From IMG/VR virus record IMGVR_UViG_3300025508_002497, positions 1 to 64,000 of that record: a stretch of 64,000 nucleotides of DNA; one strand, 5' to 3'. The position numbers and the translations under genes were made by a program. The DNA comes from a virus. The notes under the pieces were generated by a model. The model saw nothing but the letters and a program-made list of their open reading frames with translations. It made no database searches and was not told the origin of the DNA. The stretch's first letter is position 1, and each line of letters begins with the position of its first letter. Below, one piece after another: positions 49,036-56,780 of this stretch.

Positions 49036-49551
49036 TCAATCAAAGGTCCAGTGATCGAACCCGATTGTAACACTAAACTCAGCAACTGCATCGGTAGTGT
49101 CATAAGAAAGATCAATGGTTCCAACTTCGATTGGCCAACAATCAATGAGTTTGATTGTTTTACCAGCGGGAATATCACTACCTAGAGAAGTGTTGTTAGC
49201 AAGAGCGACACTCAAAGGAGCAACAGTCCACTGAGCATAAGCCAAACCTCTTGTGGTATCCTCTAGACCCATGAATGTTTGTGACCATTCGATGAACTTC
49301 TCATGAATAGCATTTTCTTCATCACAAAGAACACTGATAGTCCAATCAGGGAAAGTTCTATCTCCTGCTCTCTTTACTTCTCTTCCCTTGAAAGGTACAG
49401 TGACAGTACCAAGTGAAGCAGAAGGCATAGCAGCGGTTTTGATTAAAAGACTTTCGTCTTGTGTTAATGTAAAGCCGTCACTTGATGTGACTGTATAAAG
49501 ATTTGGTCTGATACCTTGACCAAATTTTCCTTTAAAATCTCCTAGTGCCAT
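49036..49551 (-). CDS. gp19: Tail tube protein gp19
   Basis: 171 residues, beginning MALGDFKGKFGQGIRPNLYT. Features PFKGREVKRAGDRTFPDWTISV and a final FSVTIGFDHWTFD strand as in gp19, which polymerises into the inner tail tube. The leader to the preceding sheath gene holds the motif ATACATAC and AAGGAG, similar to that before gp13. Confidence 0.94.
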   Translation of the reverse strand: MALGDFKGKFGQGIRPNLYTVTSSDGFTLTQDESLLIKTAAMPSASLGTVTVPFKGREVKRAGDRTFPDWTISVLCDEENAIHEKFIEWSQTFMGLEDTTRGLAYAQWTVAPLSVALANNTSLGSDIPAGKTIKLIDCWPIEVGTIDLSYDTTDAVAEFSVTIGFDHWTFD

Positions 49552-49578
49552 TTAAACGCTCCTTTGTTCTAGTATGTA

Positions 49579-51408
49579 TCAGCCTTCTGAGAAGAATGAT
49601 CCTGAGTTGTTTGCGACGAAGTTGAGTTTGACGAACTGAACTGACTTGGTGGGCTGTAGGAAGATGTCGCAAACGAACTCACCTCTATCTACGACCGAGC
49701 CTGGGTTGTTTGATTCGTCACAAACAATCCTATAGTTTTCAAGACCTCTCTTGTTTTGAACCTCTCTTAGAACTGGATCGATTTGGTTCACGAAACTACG
49801 TCTAGTGAACGCATCATTTTGTTCAAAGAGAATGAAGTTTGCTGATGTAGCAAAGGACTTCTCTAGGATGTTAAAGAGTCTTCTTACTTGGATTCTATCA
49901 AAGGCACTTGGCTTAGTCTGAAGTGTCTTGTCTCCCCAGAGAACTGTACCAGAGCCAGGGAAGGCTACGACGTTGTTGATTCCAGCAGAGTAGATAAGAT
50001 CTCTCTGTGCCTTGGATGGGTTGAATGCTAGTTTATTGACATTCAAGATGCTACCTCTAGCATAACCACCTGGCGAGAACCAAGCACCGAAGTCGGTTTC
50101 TGTTCTGGCAAGAAGTCCAGCGATGTCACCATTTAGCGGAAGCCATCTGGTGATACCGTTGTAACTATCGCTCTGCTGCTTCCAGTTACCATCCATTGCA
50201 GCGTATGAAGTGTCTCTATTGAGATCATTGTTCCTAGAATCAATGACTGTCTGGAAGGTAACATCTGATAGAGTTGCTTTGTTGGCGAGTGATGCTGTAT
50301 CGGCGAAACCAGAACCAACTGGCTGCGAGATGACTGCCATGCAATCCTTACGAGTAGCAGCGATATCAATGACCTTCCGGTTAAGTGCGTCGTCTGCGTC
50401 TCCTGCGATGAGGATACTCACATCAGCAACATCAGGATCGGCGAAGTAAGTGTCCCATGCGGTTTGCTTATTGGAAGAAGTGACCGCAGTACCATATGCA
50501 CCACCCTGAAGTGTGTAGGTGTATGGATTAACAATACCCTTGCGTGCGTTTGTGGTCGCTTCGTGTGCGTCAAGAGGAACTCTATCGAAGTTGGTCTTGG
50601 TGCTTACGAGGGCTCCGCTTGCGTCCAAGTCAGCAGATCCGACTGTAACATCAACACCTAAAGTAATTCCAATGGCTCCTATGGCGCCGGCGCTATAATC
50701 AGCAGAGGCTCCAGTGAGTCCAGAGAATCCAAAGATACTCTCAAACTCACCGACTCCATCGTCGATCTTGATGTAATCTGAGTTGGCGATTTGATACTTG
50801 TAGTAAAGTGCAGTTCCGTTGTCGTCAACTGCGTTGATGATTGAACTCATTCCCTCGTAAAGTTCTAAGACAGAACCACTAGGACCATAAACACCCTTGC
50901 GATCAATAACGGCGAGTGAAAGTTCATCACCACTAGCACCGAAACGAGCAGCATATGAGGAAGTTGCTGGTCTGAATGTAAATGCGTCAGTGGTTGTTCC
51001 TGCGTCATATGTCATACCAGCAGTTACGACTTGAATTTCAAGAGCGCCGTTAACCTGTGCGCCTTCATCCTTTGATCTGAATGTAAAGAATGTTGGTCCA
51101 CCGGGGTATTCCGCAGTCAAACCAGCAGAACCAGAAGTTGCTCCTGATCCTGCGACGTTTACGACTGTTAGGTTGTTTCCGTACTGTAGGAAGTTATAGC
51201 AGGTCCACCAATCGGAGCCATAACGCTCAACGCTTGGAGTACCAAATGTTTCCTGTAGTTCCTTGACACTACTGATTAAAATACGTTCGTTGACTGGTCC
51301 CTTGTCGAAACGACCGACAAAGGCAGCGGGTGTAGTAGCGACAAGTGATACGATACCCGAGAAGTCTCGTTCGGTAACGTCTACACTGGGACTTAAAGTA
51401 AATGCCAT
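49579..51408 (-). CDS. gp18: Tail sheath protein gp18
   Basis: 609 residues. The N-terminal SPSVDVTERDFSGIVSLVAT, RFDKGPVNERILISS and C-terminal NKRGLENYRIVCDESNN plus FLQPTKSVQFVKLNF are characteristic of T4-like contractile sheaths. Six-fold rings contract on infection. It is preceded by a consensus late promoter at 51444. Confidence 0.96.
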   Translation of the reverse strand: MAFTLSPSVDVTERDFSGIVSLVATTPAAFVGRFDKGPVNERILISSVKELQETFGTPSVERYGSDWWTCYNFLQYGNNLTVVNVAGSGATSGSAGLTAEYPGGPTFFTFRSKDEGAQVNGALEIQVVTAGMTYDAGTTTDAFTFRPATSSYAARFGASGDELSLAVIDRKGVYGPSGSVLELYEGMSSIINAVDDNGTALYYKYQIANSDYIKIDDGVGEFESIFGFSGLTGASADYSAGAIGAIGITLGVDVTVGSADLDASGALVSTKTNFDRVPLDAHEATTNARKGIVNPYTYTLQGGAYGTAVTSSNKQTAWDTYFADPDVADVSILIAGDADDALNRKVIDIAATRKDCMAVISQPVGSGFADTASLANKATLSDVTFQTVIDSRNNDLNRDTSYAAMDGNWKQQSDSYNGITRWLPLNGDIAGLLARTETDFGAWFSPGGYARGSILNVNKLAFNPSKAQRDLIYSAGINNVVAFPGSGTVLWGDKTLQTKPSAFDRIQVRRLFNILEKSFATSANFILFEQNDAFTRRSFVNQIDPVLREVQNKRGLENYRIVCDESNNPGSVVDRGEFVCDIFLQPTKSVQFVKLNFVANNSGSFFSEG

Positions 51409-51443
51409 TTTCTGTTCTCCTTAGATACGCTGCGTAATCACTT

Positions 51444-51451
51444 TATTTATA
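51444..51451 (-). promoter_or_regulatory. T4-type late promoter for gp18
   Basis: TATAAATA on the minus strand, 36 bases before the gp18 start codon and just after the gp17 stop at 51463. AAGGAG follows before the start. This is the best-placed late box in the window. Confidence 0.85.
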
Positions 51452-51462
51452 CTTTTACATAT

Positions 51463-53151
51463 TTAGAAAAGACCACTATCATTGGTATTCTGATCAGAAT
51501 ACCATCTATCTTTTCCATCCCAAACGCTGTCTTCTCCACCAGCATCACTAATAAATCCAAAGGGAGACATATCTTCTTCTAATTGTTCTATGTCTTCTTT
51601 GTATATATCTGTTCTAACGTCAACGTCTGTGAGGTTCTTGAAATACTCTTGTCGTGTGAGCCACCCAAACAACACTAAACACATCACCAAATCGTCGTGG
51701 TGTCCATCATCTGCCTCATATGACTGTTTTTTTGCCACAAACGTGGTGAGTTCTCCCACGATTTCTTGATCTTCTACTAGTAGTTTGTCTTCTTCTATAA
51801 GACTCTTCAACACAGAACAGCCTAGTTTCTTGACCACCTGTGATGTCCGAACACCAAACTGAACTGTTCCCTTACCGAAACCACCACTAATGGTCTGTCC
51901 CTTTCTGCCTTGGTGGGAACACATCAACACGTTTTCATACTCAAGATCTGAGTACAAAACGTCTGCTACCTGACCACCGATATCGTTAATCTCAACCAGG
52001 CAGAATGCGTTGTTATACTGCTCTGCTAGTCTCTTAACGACGGTTGGGTAAACCATAGGTGAAATAAGGTTGTTTCTAAAGCGTGCTACAACTTTATATG
52101 GGGGATTTGTTATGTCAATCACACAGAACGCACTGTAGTCCTTTCCCTGACCTCTGGAGGTATCCACAGTGATCACATAGGTATGTCCCTCTACAGGATC
52201 ATCATAAACACAAAGTCCATCTGCGTTTTTGATCTTAGGCTTCACCCAAGCAAGGGAGTGAATCTTGTGTGAGGATATCAAGGTGTTACTGGAGCCGATG
52301 AAGTCACACTCAAACTCTGACTGGAACTGCTGCTCGCTGGTGTTGGCAATGGTTTCATTCATCCATGCCTCATCACGGAGAGGACCGCCTGGATACTTAG
52401 GAACCTGAGACCAATGGACCTCGATCGGAATATATTCATTCTTTCCAGACTCTCCCACCTCCTTGATGGCGTGCTTCCAATAATGATAGAACATGTTCAG
52501 TCCATTTGGAGTGGATACCATAAGCACCTTTGTGTTCTGTCCAGATGTCACGGTGGGATATACAGAACTAAAGAACTCTTCGGCAATATTATTTGGAACG
52601 TGAGCAAATTCGTCAAGGAAGATCATGTTAAACGAACCACCACGAATGGCAGATGATGATGTAGCAGAAGCAAGAACCTTGGATCCATTCTCTAGAATGA
52701 TAGATCCCTTGTTCCATTCCACAATCCCTTGCTGTAGCCATAGGGGTAGATACTCGTATGCAAGTTTAAGACGAGATAGAATCTCGCGGGAGGTAGCCTG
52801 CTTGTTGGCGAGAATACCAACAGTCATTGACTGGTTGAATAAAATGTAGTGGAGAATGTAGGATACAATCGTGGTTGATTTACCGCTCTGTCTCGGTAAT
52901 TTGGCAATCACAAAACGATTATTGTGAACCTTATTGATAATATCTTCTTGATAATCGTAGAGTTCAAATGGAATCAAACCCTCATCTAGAGAGACAACCT
53001 TAACATACTCTTTGATAAAGTAGTTTGGATCTTGGGCACACTTCATGTACTCTTTGACTTGCTTTTTTGTAAAGTTCTGTTCACGCCCCGACTCTTTTAA
53101 GTTGGGGTTTCCCAGATAACCACTTTTCTTATCCGTCATCCTTTGGTTCAT
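51463..53151 (-). CDS. gp17: Terminase large subunit gp17
   Basis: 562 residues. ATPase: an adenine motif near FELYDYQ, Walker A PRQSGKS at 86-92 and Walker B MIFLDEFAH near 178. Nuclease: TVDTSRGQGKDYSAF near 320 and the DDGHHDDLVMC segment near 500 supply the acidic residues. It pumps DNA into the prohead and cuts the concatemer. An internal ATG at 53139 is an alternative start. Overlaps gp16 by 23 bases. Confidence 0.96.
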   Translation of the reverse strand: MNQRMTDKKSGYLGNPNLKESGREQNFTKKQVKEYMKCAQDPNYFIKEYVKVVSLDEGLIPFELYDYQEDIINKVHNNRFVIAKLPRQSGKSTTIVSYILHYILFNQSMTVGILANKQATSREILSRLKLAYEYLPLWLQQGIVEWNKGSIILENGSKVLASATSSSAIRGGSFNMIFLDEFAHVPNNIAEEFFSSVYPTVTSGQNTKVLMVSTPNGLNMFYHYWKHAIKEVGESGKNEYIPIEVHWSQVPKYPGGPLRDEAWMNETIANTSEQQFQSEFECDFIGSSNTLISSHKIHSLAWVKPKIKNADGLCVYDDPVEGHTYVITVDTSRGQGKDYSAFCVIDITNPPYKVVARFRNNLISPMVYPTVVKRLAEQYNNAFCLVEINDIGGQVADVLYSDLEYENVLMCSHQGRKGQTISGGFGKGTVQFGVRTSQVVKKLGCSVLKSLIEEDKLLVEDQEIVGELTTFVAKKQSYEADDGHHDDLVMCLVLFGWLTRQEYFKNLTDVDVRTDIYKEDIEQLEEDMSPFGFISDAGGEDSVWDGKDRWYSDQNTNDSGLF

Positions 53152-53599
53152 CCACTAGTTCACTAACGATCTTCTTCGTGCTTCTATTGGCATTAATCAG
53201 GTTCTGTAACTCTGATGTTGATCCAATGAAGATTGAATTGTTAGTTGTTTCATTATTTTCAACTTTGGTGACTTCAACATCCTTGACCTTCTTATGAATG
53301 TCAATAAGATCTTTGTTCACATCTGCAACAGTCTTGATGAGTTGTGCAACGACTTCATATGCCCGAGGATGCTCACCCTCTTCTGCTACGTTCATAATCC
53401 CCTGAATGGCGTCCTTACCGTTGTCGATAAGATCCATTAGGTTCTTTCGTGTAGCAAGATAGTCCTTCTTGAGATCAGGATCCTGAATATCCTTATGATC
53501 GACTTTGATCTCAGTTGGTTTTTTCTTTACTATCTCTTTCTTTTCTTTTTCTTCAAAATCCACGCCTAACGCCTTTGCTAGATTTTTGTTGGGATCCAT
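53129..53599 (-). CDS. gp16: Terminase small subunit gp16
   Basis: 156 residues. LATRKNLMDLIDNGKDAIQG and GEHPRAYEVVAQLIKTVADVN match the helical core of T4 gp16, which forms rings that regulate gp17 and recognise DNA. Preceded by a charged N-terminus (EEKEKKEIVKKKP). Position before gp17 confirms it. Confidence 0.93.
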   Translation of the reverse strand: MDPNKNLAKALGVDFEEKEKKEIVKKKPTEIKVDHKDIQDPDLKKDYLATRKNLMDLIDNGKDAIQGIMNVAEEGEHPRAYEVVAQLIKTVADVNKDLIDIHKKVKDVEVTKVENNETTNNSIFIGSTSELQNLINANRSTKKIVSELVDEPKDDG

Positions 53600-53607
53600 A
53601 ATAATTC

Positions 53608-54432
53608 CTATCCATAAGTGGGACCAATGTAGTTCCCGTAAGTATCTATCGCTCCAGTTACGCCGTAGTTTCCTAGTTCATAGTTATACTCATATGTGTC
53701 GAAGGTAGAACCTGAAGTATATCCTGAGATACCACCAGAAACACCTGTCTCGAAGAACTCCATAGCACCAGACTTTCCTGTGATATAGTTCCAACTGCGA
53801 ACATTGGTATCACTAATGAGTTTACCTGTTTTCTCTGGTCCGTAGATATATGTTTTTGCTGTGAAGTCGAATGTTAATAGAATATTTCTACGAGTATCAA
53901 AATCACCATCGTAGTCTTCTGCCAAAGTTGTGTCATTAAGAACAATAGGAATATCTACCTTCTTAAATAAATCGGTGAAGTTTACTGTGATGGTAAAATC
54001 TGGGGAGAACATTGGAAGAATCTGTTCCATAATCTGGAATCCATCATCCATATTTCTAACCATAGCATACAAAGAAAATGTTATATTATATGGCACTTCT
54101 GAATATGAAAATGTAGTATTTCCATTTGTGTCTGTGGCAGTGCAAGTTCGATTTAATCTATTCTTTGCTCTAGTTGGATCATATGATATAGCAGTAATCT
54201 CAAAGGACATTCGAGGTAATGTTATTTCTACTGTGGTTTGATTTTCATTGATACTACTAGGCTGATCTAGTCTCATCAAAAACTTTTCTGATGGACCATA
54301 AGCAAGAGGAACTCTAATACGATCGATTTGTGTTCCTTCGTTGTTTACACGGCGAATAACAATATTGTCGAATAGACTACCAAATCCAACAACCAGTTTT
54401 CTTACCGCAGCGTTATAATAAGTGCTAAACAT
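53608..54432 (-). CDS. gp15: Tail sheath stabiliser and completion protein gp15
   Basis: 274 residues, starting MFSTYYNAAVRKLVVGFGSL, then IVIRRVNNEGTQIDRIRVPLAYGPSEKF-type strands and PRMSFEITAISYD, all typical of gp15, the hexameric terminator that connects tail to head. Its start overlaps the gp14 stop by one base, as in the 13-14-15 operon. Confidence 0.93.
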   Translation of the reverse strand: MFSTYYNAAVRKLVVGFGSLFDNIVIRRVNNEGTQIDRIRVPLAYGPSEKFLMRLDQPSSINENQTTVEITLPRMSFEITAISYDPTRAKNRLNRTCTATDTNGNTTFSYSEVPYNITFSLYAMVRNMDDGFQIMEQILPMFSPDFTITVNFTDLFKKVDIPIVLNDTTLAEDYDGDFDTRRNILLTFDFTAKTYIYGPEKTGKLISDTNVRSWNYITGKSGAMEFFETGVSGGISGYTSGSTFDTYEYNYELGNYGVTGAIDTYGNYIGPTYG

Positions 54433-55349
54433 CAGTAGTTACCCTCCGAGAATGGATCGGTTTCTGAGAAGTCTAACACACCTTGTTTCTCTACACCAAA
54501 TGTATCGGCATCTCCATCTGGAGTATCTGTTACGACATTTTCTGGTACGACAAGATTTGTTAATGTGCTTCCTGTTAGATAGTATTCTGTACCCGACTTT
54601 TCACCTTGAATACTTTGCGTAGCACCGACAACGAATGGAGTTTTACTTATACTAGACACAGTTAACGTGCTTGTATCAAGTGACCAACCAACAATAGTTC
54701 CTGTTGATGTGGCTTGTCCTAGTGTTGCTCCTGTGATTCCAGCAGCCTGGAAAACTGTTTCACCCAAGTAGAATCCAGATCCTTCGGTTACTGCGGTGCT
54801 TACGGTAAACTCTGTGGCATATTCCTTCGTGTTTGTCATCTCGTCTGGACCACAAACACCAGTATCGAACTTCTCTAGTGAGTATGTGAAAAGTTCTGCT
54901 TGAAGTAAATAAGTTTGATTCTTACCTAACTGATAAAATGGATTTTCGTGTTCAACGAAGTTGATTTCAAACAAATAGTTACCAAGAGGGAAGTAAATCA
55001 AATCACCTTCCCGTGGTCTTGATAGTGGCTCTAGGTTTCCAACCTCGTCCATAAACCTTCTTCTAGAAACAACCATTTCAACTTTATCTTTAATCTCCAG
55101 TCCATACTTTGCTAGAATATCACCTTCACCTTCAAAGCCATCAACGCTCTGTAGATACATTTCTATTTCATAAGTCTTATCAAACTGACTAAGAACATCT
55201 TCACCAAATAGTCTGTCCTTCTTCACATACTCTCGGGGAAGATATAGAACATCCATACCCATCGTTTTGATTGCTTCGATGGTTAGGTCTTCCATTAGAT
55301 TTTGTTCAGTGGAAGTGCTTTTAAAGTTGAAGTATGGATTTGTTGCCAT
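54432..55349 (-). CDS. gp14: Neck protein gp14
   Basis: 305 residues. Starts MATNPYFNFKSTSTEQNLME, with GMDVLYLPREYVKKD and DLIYFPLGNYLFEINFVEHE, recognisable gp14 features. It completes the head-neck connector with gp13. Three bases separate it from gp13. Confidence 0.93.
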   Translation of the reverse strand: MATNPYFNFKSTSTEQNLMEDLTIEAIKTMGMDVLYLPREYVKKDRLFGEDVLSQFDKTYEIEMYLQSVDGFEGEGDILAKYGLEIKDKVEMVVSRRRFMDEVGNLEPLSRPREGDLIYFPLGNYLFEINFVEHENPFYQLGKNQTYLLQAELFTYSLEKFDTGVCGPDEMTNTKEYATEFTVSTAVTEGSGFYLGETVFQAAGITGATLGQATSTGTIVGWSLDTSTLTVSSISKTPFVVGATQSIQGEKSGTEYYLTGSTLTNLVVPENVVTDTPDGDADTFGVEKQGVLDFSETDPFSEGNY

Positions 55350-55352
55350 TTA

Positions 55353-56159
55353 TTACCCTGTCATGAAGTCGATAGGAAGTTCGTATTGTAATCTGATCTC
55401 TTCTTCAAGACGTTCGACCTCTTGCTCTGCTTGCTGGTATATCTCTCCACCCTTGAGACTGACTCCGCCAGGTAACTGAATACCATCATACTTGAGCATG
55501 TTCATACCCCACTGCTTCTTCAACAAGGCAGTAAAGTATTTCTTCACCATTCGATCATTGAAAATCTCAGTGAAGGTGTTTGGGTTCAGAGCGGCATACG
55601 CTTCAACTACAATATAGTCTCCAACAACCGCATCCGTAGACCAGTCCATATCGATGTGTAGTCTATTTGTAACCTTACTGAAACGTATAGCCTTATCTGG
55701 ATTGAAGAAGTCATTGATCAGACTATTGTAACGTTTAAAGATATCATAAGAAGCAAGAGGTTCAGAACCTCCACCAAAGGCGTTTCCTGTGTTGATACCA
55801 AATACGTCGTTCAATGCCCACTGATAACGAACATCAAACATGTTTGATGAAGAAGATTCCATGCGGAAGATTCTAACCACAGAAACAATATCAGATCCAT
55901 CAGGTCCATTTCCAGTAGGACCATCAACGGGTGGTAAAGACGTAGTTGAGATATATTCGTTATCGATGTCAGTCTGTGTTATCTGATGTTTAAAGTAACA
56001 TCGTTCAACACCATCAAAGTGTCGTTCGGTAAAATAATCCAACGCTTCGTCTAGTCGATCTTCTGCCTGCTGGTAATCTACATTGATTTCAACAACAGGC
56101 GCACCGAGTTTACGCATGGCATAATCAATCAACTGACTTCTGGATGCGGGTGATGCCAT
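55353..56159 (-). CDS. gp13: Neck protein gp13
   Basis: 268 residues. Begins MASPASRSQLIDYAMRKLGA and includes DYQQAEDRLDEALDYFTERHFDG, LKKQWGMNMLKYDGIQLPGGV and an EEEIRLQYELPIDFMTG end, all typical of T4-like gp13. It binds the portal side of the connector. Its ribosome binding site lies inside the hairpin at 56166-56205. Confidence 0.95.
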   Translation of the reverse strand: MASPASRSQLIDYAMRKLGAPVVEINVDYQQAEDRLDEALDYFTERHFDGVERCYFKHQITQTDIDNEYISTTSLPPVDGPTGNGPDGSDIVSVVRIFRMESSSSNMFDVRYQWALNDVFGINTGNAFGGGSEPLASYDIFKRYNSLINDFFNPDKAIRFSKVTNRLHIDMDWSTDAVVGDYIVVEAYAALNPNTFTEIFNDRMVKKYFTALLKKQWGMNMLKYDGIQLPGGVSLKGGEIYQQAEQEVERLEEEIRLQYELPIDFMTG

Positions 56160-56165
56160 TAAAAA

Positions 56166-56205
56166 ATCTCCTATGTTCTAATGTATGTATAAGAACATAG
56201 GAGAT
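56166..56205 (-). promoter_or_regulatory. Long hairpin with a T-run that covers the gp13 ribosome binding site
   Basis: Perfect 14-bp arms at 56166-56179 and 56192-56205 with a 12-base loop; the minus-strand RNA ends the stem with AGAACATAGGAGAT and then six U before the AUG. It reads as an intrinsic terminator for the upstream gene and as a translational switch for gp13, because AGGAG is the 3' arm. Confidence 0.85.
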
Positions 56206-56225
56206 CGTTTAGATTTTAGAAAGGT

Positions 56226-56768
56226 TTACTTTTTGTTTGTATCCAGAGGAGTTCCATTGACTGTCACATTAACACTATCAACATCTTTCATATCCATCTG
56301 TTCAATGTAATGTCTTCTAGTAATAGGAGATTTTGCCTCATCTGGTGATGATGGTTCATAGTTGGTAAATCCAGGCATCTTTAGAGGACATGATACCTTC
56401 GGATAATCAAGTTTACCATATTCATTTCCATCCGAAACTAACCATGTTTGTTTACGATCACCACACCCACAACCACCGCAAAAACTTTCTTTAGGATTTA
56501 CCTTACTTTGACGTAGGTATTCACATGGAGGTAGTTCACCTTTACCATGACAAGACAACACACGGAGTTGCTTAGTCTTCTTATCAATCCTATTATTATT
56601 GATTCCTCTAGAAGCCATAGCCATAGCAAAGGAACCAACCATTCCTATTCTATCTTTAAGACTTTTCTTTGTTACATCTTTTGCAGGGGCAAACTTTACT
56701 TTTTTTTCGTTTGCTTTCTTCTTTGCTTTTTGTTTTTCGATTCGCTTGTTGATGTCATCCTTGGACAT
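56226..56768 (-). CDS. Conserved-type cysteine-cluster protein
   Basis: 180 residues. A basic N-terminus (KKKANEKKVKF) precedes a cluster of six cysteines: C73, C82, C97, C100, C102 and C127, in the pattern C-x8-C-x14-C-x2-C-x-C-x24-C, with SFCGGCGCGDRK and YPKVSCPLKMPGF. This suggests a bound zinc or iron-sulfur group. Similar small proteins occur in marine T4-like phages without known role. It lies between the cysteine-rich appendage genes and gp13. Confidence 0.7.
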   Translation of the reverse strand: MSKDDINKRIEKQKAKKKANEKKVKFAPAKDVTKKSLKDRIGMVGSFAMAMASRGINNNRIDKKTKQLRVLSCHGKGELPPCEYLRQSKVNPKESFCGGCGCGDRKQTWLVSDGNEYGKLDYPKVSCPLKMPGFTNYEPSSPDEAKSPITRRHYIEQMDMKDVDSVNVTVNGTPLDTNKK

Positions 56769-56780
56769 AAAGAGACTCCA

